DNA from: Myoxocephalus aenaeus
Taxonomy: Eukaryota > Chordata > Actinopteri > Perciformes > Cottidae
Length of the DNA stretch: 64,000 nt
Reading direction: 5' to 3'
Assembly: GCA_038501785.1 (NCBI GenBank)
Contig: JBAMJR010000009.1
Coordinates: forward strand, 5,510,001-5,574,000
Below the pieces are notes generated by a model that ran no database searches, was not told the origin of the DNA, and was given only the letters and a program-made list of their open reading frames with translations. Numbering within the stretch: position 1 is the first letter of the stretch; each line of letters starts with the position of its first letter. Both the position numbers and the translations under genes were made by a program. Shown here piece by piece: positions 21,101-32,200 of the stretch.

Positions 21101-23764
21101 GTTAGGCTCTGTTGGGTTTGAGTGTCGTAGAGTTCCACGACATTGTAGATCCCTTTGTTTTTCACATGCAACTGTGAGACAACTTCACATCTTAAACCAC
21201 TGCCGCTTTTGAAGACTGAATATTTTAGCGCCTTACACACCTCCGGACTCCAATCAGCAGGTTCCATCAGGTTTGTAAGGCTGCACCTGAAAGCTTGTGC
21301 TTCCAAATAAAGATCTTCAGGCATTATTGCCTGAAGATTGTGCTCCTTGGTTTGGATGGTAAAGCCATAGTCAACTAACATCACTCTGGCATAACTGTTC
21401 TGTATCTCTGTGATGAAGGCCCTGTACCATCTACCATCATGAGGTGACCTGGTGATACAACATGAATCCCCTGAATTGAGGGGAACCCTGTGCGTTGAGT
21501 AATAGTCATCAATTTTATCCATCAGTTCCTTCAAAGCTGGATGATTATCTCGAGGCTGGCACCATATTTCTGATGGAGACTTGATGGAAGAGCAAATCAC
21601 AGCCAAATTACACCCTGGCTCGATGCTTAAGGCTTTGAAGCTGGCAGGTGCTTTGGCCTTCTCAGTTTGAATTTGGCATGTTTTCTCTTCTTTCTCACAG
21701 TTCACTTGCTCTGTATACCCATTGATGTCTGATGTCACACCATATCTTGGGGACCGGGTTTTCCCTGTCAAGTCTGTGGTGTTTTGCACCACGGGCTCTA
21801 TGGCAACATTGTTCCAATATTGCGCTTGTTTGGAAGAGATCAGGAGCTCAGTGATGCTTTGATTGTCTTCACTTTCCATGTCATGGAGATCAACAACATA
21901 TTTGTTTTTTGTCATTTGGACCACATGGACTTGCAGGCGTTTGTTTGACACAGCTCGCCTGAAAAAGTCAGAGGAGGTGCCGGTCCAGACCTCATCCGAT
22001 GGAAAAACATTAACAAGAGTGCAACAGAAGGCATATGCTGATTTGTTTGCAAATGTCTCTGGCATCTTCTTGATCAACTTGTGTGGCACTTTCGCAATGT
22101 TGCCAAAATCAATAAAAAGAACTTCTGATCCATGCTTAAGAGTGTCTGTCACTACACCTCTGTAGAAATGCATGTCTTCCTCATACAATGCACAACACAG
22201 TGTCCCAAGCTCAGGCTTCAACAGCATATCTTCATCCAGCTTCACTTGACTAAAGTTATCTGCCATTTCCATCGTCATTTTTTCAAACTCATCATTACGT
22301 TTTTGCGTTCTGATCCAGAAGTGGCTTGGATTCTGGACATGTACGACATAGCCCTCAAAGACAGAGTTTACATGGACCCCTTCTGCTTCCAGTGTTTTAC
22401 ACATGGCTTCGCCCATGATTGTATCATAGTATGAATAGCCACACTGAGGTGACAAGTCTTCCTTTGAAACTGCTTCAATCATCATGCTAGGAAGCTCTTG
22501 AATGGGCTCTGGTTCCTTCACATTATTATCTTCAACACCAATTACTGTGATGGAGTACAGGTGCAGTTCTTTGTCAAAACCTCTGATCTCCACATCCAAC
22601 ACTCTTCCAAGCAAGCCTGCCTTGAGAAAATTCAACTGCTGAGTTTTGACCACTTCATCCTGATCACTCAGAGAGGAGAGCGAGCACGGGAATGCCATGA
22701 TTGTTGTTGAAAATAAGTCAGGTGGCAACCCATGGACGTTCTCAACTTTGACAGATTCAAAGAATCCGTAGTCAATGAACAAAACTCGAAGTTGAGAGTT
22801 GACTGGGAGAAACTGCACATAGCCTCTGTACCATTTCCCATCTTTGCCTTTGACAGAACACAGTAAACCCAGGTTTTCTGGAGTCTTCTGGTTGCGTTCT
22901 TTGATTCGGCATTCATTAACTGTAGCCAGCATCTTTGACATTTCCCAAAGATCTGTTTCCATACTGGTCTTCTGACAGTAAAACAGCCCAGGGTTAACAG
23001 CAGCAGTTACACGCACTTTAGCACGTGTCCCACAACTCAATCTGGGCCCACAGAGAGACAGAATGTCTTTGTATCCCTGCAAACCGGTTGGTTTGAAGCA
23101 GAATTCTTGCCCCCATGGCTTTTCAATGAGTAAGTCAGGAACTGGCTTCATGTTTTGTTTGAGCGGCATCTCTGTGAGCATCCCAACCAAGAGGAGGAAA
23201 GTATCTCTGTCCACATGCCTCCCAAACCCATTTCTAACGAGGTCATTGTTAATGTCAAAGGCTTCCAACAAGAGCACTTTGTGGGGCAGGAGGGCTTGGA
23301 TGTAACCGGTGACATGTCGTTCAATCAGGTTTGAGAAGTAATTATCCACTACAGAATGAGAACAACCCTGAAGCAGCAGAACATTTGCAAGAAAGCCACA
23401 AACTAACTTGGGAGGCAGGATGAACAGGTCGTTTGAACAGGAAGATATGTGGCTGATGTCGACACTCAAAAGGTTACCGTGATCTATGAGGAAAACGTCA
23501 AACAAGTCTTTTTTCCGGTTCTGAACTCTTCCTCTGTACCAGCGGCCTGAATCCAAATCTTCCACAAGGCAAAACTCTCCGATATCCACTGCAGCTTCAG
23601 TCTTTGGTATGTTCTGTATTTCCCCTTGCAAGATGTTATAGTCAAGATCACATATGGTAAGGTACCGTCCCTGGAAGTGTATCAAGGTTGCTTCAGGGTT
23701 CCAGTCCAAGTGAGTTAACTTGAGGTCCACTGGCCAAAGTGCACATGATGCAGATGGACCAGAT
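18124..23764 (-). CDS. TDRD15: TDRD15 large coding exon
   Basis: The acceptor on the minus strand is CTTTAATTTGCAG, with the first exon base at 23764. The frame then reads SGPSASCALWPVDLKLTHLD and runs unbroken for 5.6 kb to TAG at 18124-18126. That stop is inside a good donor, CTGAG/GTAGGC, with the cut after 18128, so the exon may be spliced onward and the stop removed. A perfect 15-bp tandem duplication near 18479-18508 gives EIADAEIADAD in Tudor 8. Confidence 0.93.
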
Positions 23765-25342
23765 CTGCAAATTAAAGTGACTTGTATTATTAACCTTCAA
23801 AAAGTGTTAATCATTTGGTGAGTTTATGACTTCATACATTCATTGTGTTTTAACCAACATTTGAAAAACACAAATGTCCACATTTGTGGAAAATAAAGAT
23901 TATCATTAATTAAGCACCAGGAGCATTTTTCAGAGCCTGGTGTGTGGAGCCAAATGAAACCCATGCTGTGTCTAACCCTACAAAACCATCCCCTTTATTA
24001 ATAACACTCAACTGTATACTCTATAGCAGGGGTGGGCAAACTACGGCCCGTTGTGCGTTTTAATCCGGCCCGCCAGTCAGTTGATCCCACTCCCCAGTAC
24101 GAACACTCTAATAGCCCTTATTTTAAAAATTAAGTTTTTAAAGTTGTAAAATGAACTAACAGCTGAATCCAGAGTTATTTTCCTCGGCATAATGAACATG
24201 CATCAAACCCACGAGACTGCGCCGCCCTGCACGCTCATGTGTCACATCGGGTTCTGCCTTAGCTTCCTTCCTCCAGCCCCTCGCTCGACATGTGAAGAAA
24301 TGCAGCAAATCGCTGGACGACCTGCCATGGAACTCTGATGTCGGTTCTCTGATAAAAAAACTAAAAAGTATCTTCAGCTGGTGTCACGTCCCCTCCCAGT
24401 AGCAGCGGACTCGGCCGTATTGGGGCTGAGTGTCGGCTGCTCAGCTGTGTTCCGGCTCGATGCGGCCATAGGTGAGCAAGCTTTGGCTCATTTAATTGTT
24501 GCCATACCTAAAGCAGGTTCTGGTTCGGGCCGATGCTGGCCCCGGTTATTGATGCCAGAATCGGGCCAGTGTAATCGGCCCGATTCTGGGGCGTCATTCA
24601 TCCCGAGTCGGCAACCGGACTCGACCCGACTCGACCCAACGTGTTTCCTCCGGCGTGCCGAGCTTAAGCCGGATCTGGCCCAGGTCATTTTGGCTACCTG
24701 GGCTGTCATAAGACTATGAAACAGCGCCGCAGGAGTTGGAATTGCCACTGATTGATCTTCAATGTGACTCCGTCTTAAAGGAGAAGTTCAACTCCCTTAA
24801 ACTGGATGAGTTTATGCTTCACTGAACATCAGGAGGATGGCACAGAGGATGCTGCTGTTAATTAATTTTGGCTCTACCTACATGTGTGAGCAGACGTTCA
24901 GCGTGATGAACATCTACACATCACACCACACATACCAGTTAACTGATGAATACCTCAGATCTGTCCTGAGAATTGCCCAAACCAAACGGACACCAAACTT
25001 TGATGCACTGGCGAAAAAGGGGGACCAACAACATTCCCACTGAAATTAAATGTTTTCTTTACTTTTTAGTTAATGGCATTTACTTTATATTAGTTCACAC
25101 AAACACTCTCCATCCATCTGATTCTGGCCTGTCTGTCACATTTGAAAACTCATCATGGCCCCTGAGCCAAAAGGTTTGCCCACCCCTGCTCTATAGTGAG
25201 CAGTAATTTGAGATTTTGGACACATGAATCATCACCGATGTGGAGTAAAGATACATCAATACGGATATCTCTCTCTCACACACACTTTTTTTCCACATTG
25301 ATCTACTTACTTTTGATGTTTGGGGTTCAGCACTGACAGCAT
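18124..25342 (-). CDS. TDRD15: Tudor domain-containing protein 15 (eight Tudor repeats)
   Basis: A start exon (25311-25342) joined to one very long exon (23764 down to 18124) gives 1890 residues to the TAG at 18124; with a 3' exon the total is about 1925-1950. The mammalian protein is of similar size and is also coded mainly by one exon. Eight Tudor cores are visible, at about residues 103 (LIDHGN), 340 (FIDYGF), 561 (FIDFGN), 807 (LVDYGF), 1017 (FVDYGN), 1293 (FVDYGN), 1564 (LVDHGT) and 1782 (LVDYGH), each after a W/F/L-Y/H-R-[GAS] strand. A basic PPKKKTPTKKH patch lies near 1172. The C-terminal block (TYPCILRGVKP, FFREFVSNTHWKVDI) matches TDRD15 better than TDRD6. Tudor proteins of this group bind dimethyl-arginine on PIWI partners in germ granules; that role is inferred from the family. 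The longest ATG-less frame starts at GTG 23730, which is not the real start. Confidence 0.88.
24019..25196. mobile_element. hAT transposon with 8-bp target duplication, internally deleted
   Basis: The termini CAGGGGTGGGCAAAC (24027-24041) and its exact reverse complement (25174-25188) are flanked by the direct repeat CTCTATAG at 24019-24026 and 25189-25196, the 8-bp duplication expected of hAT elements. The 1162-bp body keeps scraps of a transposase near its right end. The middle (about 24510-24715) is GC-rich, with inverted CGGGCC/GGCCCG motifs, and may be a nested insertion. Confidence 0.93.
24719..25043 (+). pseudogene. hAT transposase C-terminal remnant
   Basis: Fragments FGSTYMCEQTFSVMN, LTDEYLRSVLRIAQT and FDALAKKGDQQHSH are the conserved dimerisation (hATC) tail of ZBED/GTF2IRD2-type hAT transposases. 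Upstream, PLIDLQCDSVLKEKFNSLKL is in frame but meets a stop at about 24825. Only this tail is left, so it cannot code for an active enzyme. Confidence 0.88.
25311..25342 (-). CDS. TDRD15: TDRD15 start exon (coding part)
   Basis: On the minus strand ATG at 25342-25340 codes for MLSVLNPKHQ plus two bases before the donor AAAA/GTAAGTAG. The large exon supplies the missing base (AA+A, Lys), so the frame runs straight into SGPSASCALWP. The exon begins at 25380 after the acceptor TGTCTCTTTCAG. Its 5' UTR part holds a minimal upstream ORF, ATGTGA (25368-25363). Confidence 0.8.
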
Positions 25343-26197
25343 GGCTACAGAATCAGTAATGGTCACATCCTAAACAGAACCTGAAAGAGACATTTTGGTG
25401 ATCATTAATAAACAGACAGAATTTAAAATAGTACTGATGTTAACCTTTACATACTATGCCTTTATCAACTTAAAACAAGGTTTAACTTTTATATATTCTG
25501 CATTTTATCCCTTTAAAGATGGTATCTTTGGAAAGTTCTTCATATCCAAATCTATGAGTGTGTCATATAATGAAGAGATTCCTTTGAGGCAAATTTGGTT
25601 TAATATCACCAGTATGTCACAGTAAGTCAAAAATGTAATGTTTGCATTTCACAGGGTAGATTGTACAGTGATTCGGCTGCCTCGAATATTCATCCGTATT
25701 CAGCCAGAGAGATGCTGCTGTTGATATGTATATCAACCAATCCAGAACCAAAACGTGCTGGGGGGAGTTTCATTTGGTTTCTGTCCAGTTTGACAGACGT
25801 GCGTTTAACGTCTTTAGTTAGGTTTAAGGGACAAACTTTTATTCAGAGGCCGTGCGGTTGTATTTTTCAGTTTAGGTTTAAGAACATTTCCTACATTTAA
25901 GTTTTGTGAGTTATCTTTGCTCATTTATCAACCATAGTGAAATCACCGCTCGCGATAGAGCAATACATCCTGGTCCATGCAGGCACAGCAGGAAAGATGA
26001 GCTTTCTCTGTCAATGCAAAAGGGAATTTATTTCATTATAGACCATCAACACTGATTGGAGATATAAAAGTGGCAGATTTTCCCTCCAAGAAATGTTTCT
26101 TAAATTAGTATATGTTACGGTAAGGTTTGATTTAAGCTAGTTATTGTTAGAAAGGCAGACATACTTAGTATACTTATTATTATTGTTAGATCTATAT

Positions 26198-26202
<5 letters not shown>

Positions 26203-26243
<41 letters not shown>
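26203..26243. repeat. (CA)n microsatellite
   Basis: About 40 bp of CA dinucleotides, upstream of the TDRD15 start exon in its probable first intron. Confidence 0.95.
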
Positions 26244-26245
<2 letters not shown>

Positions 26246-26859
26246 TATTTAGGATTACCACAAAGTGATGTTAATATAACAGGAATATCAGGAACATTTC
26301 TGCAAAACATTCACCTGAAAAGGACTGCTTGTGGATCAGTCTGTGACTTTACAGTTTGGTTTAGGTCCGTTCATTTTGGTCGGCTGGTTTAAATTAAATA
26401 CCACGGAAATGTGCGGCTATTTTATTGTTCTATTGGGTGAGGAGATTATTCAGTTTTGACTTTAACGTTAGCTGCTAGTCAGCTAGCTCACATTTTAGGA
26501 ATCTTACTGAGGCAAAAACTAAATTATAAAAACGTAGAAATGTGGCAAACTCCTTTTCCCTTAAATCCTCAGGGTGCAGAAGGACGTCGCGGGACCAGCC
26601 AAACGTGACTCTCCCGAGTTTTTTCATGGCGACGTAAAATGACATTCAGCCGGAGTTAGCGGCAAAAACTAGCAACGAACAGCTATTGCTATGCTAACGC
26701 TGCGCGCGCTGAAGCTAACGTCATAGTTTGGGCCAAAGGTTAGTTCACGGCCGGTTTTATATCTCAGATAACCCTGAATGAATGGAAATACCGACATATT
26801 TCACCTCGCTTGCAGCCCTACCTGCTGTACAGCCTCAGGTGTGCGACCTGTCAGTTTAC

Positions 26860-26960
26860 CTCCTCCAGACGCTGCAGCGGCACGTGTCTGACCTCACTTC
26901 CGGGTTCTGCTCGAATAACAACGGTCAGAAATGTATTTCTTCATGAAAAGTTGACAATCC
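26860..26960 (-). promoter_or_regulatory. TDRD15: Probable TDRD15 5' UTR exon and promoter
   Basis: On the minus strand GTCTGGAGGAG/GTAAACTG at 26860 is a usable donor for a non-coding first exon. Just upstream are CACGTG (26881-26886), CACTTCCGG (26895-26903, an ETS-type site) and CAACGG (26919-26924, a MYB-type core). MYB and E-box sites fit a germline piRNA-pathway promoter, but this is inference from short motifs. No TATA box is seen. Confidence 0.45.
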
Positions 26961-28224
26961 AGAAATGATCTGACATGCAAATATGACGCTGACTGAGACT
27001 GTGGCTCATTTGACATGCATTTTAATGATTTAAAGATTGATGTGTGATTTCAATCTGAATCTCAGTTTTGTATAACATCTTAATTAAAAACACTATTTGC
27101 GTCCCATTACAGGTTTAAAGCGGTGGAAAGTGACTAACTGCATTAACAATTGTGAGGTCCTTGTACTAAATTCGAATATTTCCATTTCCTGCAGCAGTTT
27201 ATACTTCTATAGCACAACATTTAAGAAGAAGTTATTGATTGTACTCTTTACCACACTGCATTTATTTGACAACGTTTGTTACTTTGTGGATTCGGATTAA
27301 TAACAAAAAATATATTCAACAGATAAATGATGATGAGGATGTATTACACGTTATTGATCTTCCACCAGGCACTAAAGTAGTTTAGTAGCTGAAACGTTAT
27401 AATGAAGATTAGACATTCATTCATAAATAATTCTCATCCAACAGTATGATATATGACATTCTGAAAGTGATCATTCTGCATAATAAATCCCCCCCCCAAA
27501 AAAAGTCGATAATATAATTAGTTGATGATGAAAATAATTAGTTGCAGTTCTAGCTTCCTTTATTTAAGTATAACATTACCTTAGAGCTATAAAATAAGAT
27601 AAGATAAAATAAGTAAAACAGTAATAAAAACATGGAAGAAAATCATTCACAATAGCAATCTTATGTACAGACGGAATATTTGTATTTATTTATAGCCTCC
27701 TGTAGTATTTTAAATATTACAAAAAATAAAGTGAAAGCAAACTAAACACTTGTTTTCTATACATAAGGAACTTTGTGTAAAGGGTCAGCTGAGTGTGCGG
27801 AGGCAGGATGGATGGATGGACAGATGGATGAGGGTTTGTCTGTTAATCATTAATAACCTGGATTAGCCCCAGTCCTCTGTAAATATGATGAATGCATCCA
27901 CGGGTTCATTAGCTCTGCTTTCCACAGCACGGCTTTATTAGTCTGAGGTCGCTCTGGCAGGTTGTTTCCACTTTTCTTTAGCTTCAGAATCGTTGGTTGG
28001 ACCAAAAAAAAACAATGCTGGACATGGTGTTTTGTGATCACTTTGATCTTTTCCTGGACTTGAGTGAATTTGGGATTGACCAACAGTGCTTGAAGATTCA
28101 TTCTTAAGGACAAATGAGTTGCAGTGGAGTGTTTTTTTTTTTTTTTTTTTACAACAAGCTTACTTCAGTTTTCTTTTTCTTTGTCTTTGGTTAATTTGTT
28201 TATTAACATTTATTTCATTTGACT
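26961..28224. other. Short interval between divergent TDRD15 and RFX6
   Basis: AT-rich sequence with no exon, containing a GGAT run near 27806-27830 and a T21 tract just before 28152. It presumably holds the RFX6 5' UTR and promoter, but I cannot place a start site. Confidence 0.5.
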
Positions 28225-28381
28225 ATGCCAATGAAACGCAGCAGTGAGAGTTCAGCCAGAGAGGGAGTGTTTCTTATACACTCTCTGACCAAGACTTTGT
28301 GCAGCTCGCCAGAGGAAACACGCACAGACTTTAACGGACGGACACATTTCCATCAGGAGGAGGATTCCGGGATTAAATCAG
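28225..28381 (+). CDS. RFX6: RFX6 coding exon 1
   Basis: Starts MPMKRSSESSAREGVF and ends HFHQEEDSGIKS with donor TCAG/GTATGA in phase 1. Joined to exon 2 it gives GIKSEAEDSNE, like the KSE segment of mammalian RFX6. A second in-frame ATG lies two codons later. Confidence 0.75.
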
Positions 28382-28668
28382 GTATGAAACAAGCTTTCTC
28401 GATTGCTGCTGGGAGTTTAGTTTATTAAAGATGAAGTGTCACTGCTTTATATTAATATCCTTCTGTAGTCTTCATCATCATCTCCTGTTTTATTGAATTA
28501 ATCTTCACTCAAAGTCTTTAAATCTGAACGTTTTGTTTACATTTTAAACCTGCGCAGGTAAAAAAAAACATTAAAATAAGTGACACAAACTGACCACATG
28601 GTGGTGCTACAACAAAAAGGTGCCATTCATTTTTTTCATAAACCTTTTGGGCCCCACACATGAGAATA

Positions 28669-28718
<50 letters not shown>

Positions 28719-29222
28719 GACACACAAACAGGATGGAAGATGTGATGTGTACATGACTAAAGTGAGAGGAATCAGAGTTAATGAATCAGAGTTAATGAAT
28801 TAAATGAAGTCAGTCAGAATTGTGGTCTGATTCTGAAATGTAGTTGTACGTTCAGACAGATACCAGTTTTTCCCATAAATTATATAGCTCAATATAAATC
28901 CTAATTTCAACAGTTTTTTTGCAAAACTTTATATTTATCTTGCAAAATTGAATTGAAAAAAATTACTTTTCCTCTGGTTTTCACAATTGTCAACAAAATA
29001 TTTTGACATGCAAGGCAGACATACACAATATTGTTATTGTTCAAGCTATTCAATATCACGCAGTTTTTCTAATATCGGGCACCATTTCAGCAAAAAGGTT
29101 TCAACTCGAAGTTGTGAAACTTTTCCCACTCTTTCATCGACACCTCATTTTGCTCTGAAAGCTTCGGCCCTGCTCATGTGTTGATTAGTGGTATCAGGAT
29201 TAAAGTAGCTCACGGTCTGATT

Positions 29223-29278
<56 letters not shown>

Positions 29279-32200
29279 CAGTTCTACTTTCACCCTCTAT
29301 ACACCCTATTGTGTCTTTGATTTCAGTTCAGCTGATACATTTTGAAATTGTTGCACAAAGTTTAGAAAGATATGTGAAAATATTGTTGAGCTGCCAAGAG
29401 TCACATACAATGTTGTATTTATTTTGTAGTTTGAATAATACGTTTACAAACTCTGTTTTCTCTGACTGTCAGCTCCAATATTTTATATTATTCTAGTGGA
29501 TTGATTTTGGGGTATATGAGGTCTTGAACACAACACAAAATGTTACCATATGTATAATGTATTTTGACAAATGTATTTCTGTGCTATTTTTAAGTGAGTA
29601 CTTGTACATTTATATGTATTAATTTGGTATTTTTAATAGCTCACAATTGCCTTGTTCTGATCCATAATTGCAGTCATTTTCTTCTTAGTTTTTATCATCA
29701 TGACATGACATTAATACTGTTCAGGTTTGTCTCTTTTCTCACTGTGGGTGTCCTTTGATTTAGTTTGCAGTTTTTGCATAAAAAAAAACTATTAAAACAT
29801 TCCCTTTGAACACCGGAACATTCAAAATGCAGTTACGGTTATATGGTATATACCATCTGATGTATATATCAGGTGGTATATACCATATCCACTTATTAAT
29901 CATACTTCTTTTTGTTTACTGAGCAGGTAGACCACTGAACAATCTAAGTAAAAAGTAAACCTCTCGTCAGCTATGTATTATATTTGTCTGTGTTTTCTCA
30001 GAAGCAGAGGACAGTAATGAGACGCCGTCCTCTGAGGAAGACCAGGACCTGGTGGACCTGAACTCGGACCTGACCATCAAACAGAGCATCTCCTCCTCCA
30101 GGAAGACCATCAGCCAGATCATCAAGGACAAGAAGAAACAGACACAACTCACGCTGCAGTGGTAAGAGCTCAAAGATGTGCTGTTTACTGCGCCGGTAGA
30201 GGGTCAGTAATATCCATATTGACAGGTGTGTGTGTGGGGACATACATGTAATGTCTCCACAGCATTGTTTTGCATCACAGATACCTTGCTTCCTCCAACC
30301 CACAAGGTGCTAGAGGGTGAAAACATGACTAAGAGAAATGTAAAAACTGCTGTGAAATAACTTTTGGATACATGATGACATAAACACTTTAGACAAACCC
30401 TGCAGGTCACTTGTTAACTCTTATATTTGACGAATATATTTCCAAAAGGACAAAAATGGTCTGCAAAGTAAAGGATATTTTTTCAACTCGTTACTGATTC
30501 TCATAACAAGCAAAAATGGTAACCGGAAGTGACGTTTTCCTCCTCTTTTAAACCTTAAATGATTTTTGTGCAACTTGACGATTATTTTCAACGCCTTTCA
30601 AAAGCTGTATTTCTTCTTCTTCACTCCATCTGAGTAAGAAGCTTCTCTTCAATCTAAGCTTAAAACGTACTGTTATTGCTCAGCTATATTTTTTTATTCA
30701 GCTATATGGGTGTTACTATTGTAATTTGTGTATTGCTCTTTTAGAAGTTGTATTTTGTTATGGCTGAGTTTTTTTATTTGCTTTTATGTAAAGCACTTGT
30801 CTTCTAAAATGTAAAAGTAAAACTGTCCATTAGTTTTATCTTTGATGTGGGTATTTGCATTTCCTGTATTCATGTTTTTCTCACTGATGTGTCTCAACAG
30901 GCTGGAGGAGAATTACATCGTGTGTGAAGGAGTGTGTCTTCCTCGATGCATCCTCTACGCTCACTACCTGGACTTCTGCAGGAAGGAGAAACTAGAGCCG
31001 GCCTGTGCTGCTACATTTGGAAAGGTGTGTGTGTGTGTGTGTGTGTGTGCGTGTGCGTGTGCGTGTGCGTGTGCGTGTGCGTGTGCGTGTGCGCGCGTGT
31101 GTGTGTGTGTTTAATTTAAGTCAGAAAATGTGTTCTTTAAAATCTGAAAAAGGTATATATCTGCAGATTTAATTTACTTTGTTAAATATTTTTTCCCTCG
31201 TCAGTACAGTGCTCAGTTACATGTCTCTTTGTTGTTATTATATGAGGTTATTTCAGGAAGTCTTAAAAGGTCTTCCAAAGTTTATACTTTATACTTTCTG
31301 TTTAAAACTCAAATGTACATATCACATATTGTTCATTAAGGTACAGTATATTCATAACACTGATCCATTGACAATGATAATGATGACTGATTGATACAAC
31401 TTGATACAACCTTTTCTCACCAGACAATTCGACAGAAGTTTCCTCTTTTAACAACAAGAAGACTGGGCACCAGAGGACACTCCAAGTAAATGCAAAAACA
31501 AAAACTTGTCATGTAACCTCAAGCTCCAACATATTGTCGTACTTATTGCATGTTAATACCTTTACAATACACAGATATCATTACTATGGGATTGGCATCA
31601 AAGAGAGCAGCGCTTACTATCACTCTGTGTATTCTGGGAAAGGTTTGACAAGGTAACAAAACATTTATCATGATTTATATTCACGCATATTATACAATAT
31701 ATTATCCTCCTTGATTTTTGCGAGTTGATCCTTATTTGTTATTGTTTGTATTGTTTGTGTGGCCAGCAGAAGTGCACAATTATATTTATGTTTGCAGATG
31801 ACTGATGTTTTGTTCCTTGATGTATTTTATATTTACAAATATTAAATCTGTTTGTCTTTGATCACAGATTTTCAGGGAGCAAGCTGAAGAATGAGGTTAG
31901 TTATAAAATACTTTGTGGATTATGTTCTGTTGCACCTGTAACCCAGCGGTGATGTCACAGAGTCCTAGAGGACACTTCTACATCACTGCTTCTGACAACA
32001 ATCGAGTTATAACACACACAATGTGATAACTAGACAAGATGTAATACATTTTTACTTCATTAACTACTAAAATTAATTAAAAAAGGTACAAGTAGTTCAC
32101 TAGATTAGTAGATTATCTTTCATTGACCACATCAAGATGAAAATATCTATTTTGTTTGGTTATAATAGGATTGCAGTTTCATAAAAATTGCAACTCCTGC

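Larger units (their letters stand above)
23765..25310 (-). other. TDRD15: TDRD15 intron carrying a hAT insertion
   Basis: An intron of about 1.5 kb from donor AAAA/GTAAGT (exon end at 25311) to the acceptor before 23764. Most of it is a hAT element (24027-25188) with intact target duplications. Confidence 0.8.

Noticed and set aside
19445..22434. Plus-strand frames of 80-150 codons
   Set aside because: Antisense shadows of the large TDRD15 exon.
23728..23730. GTG as the TDRD15 start codon
   Set aside because: Vertebrate genes rarely start at GTG, and an in-phase upstream exon with ATG is available.
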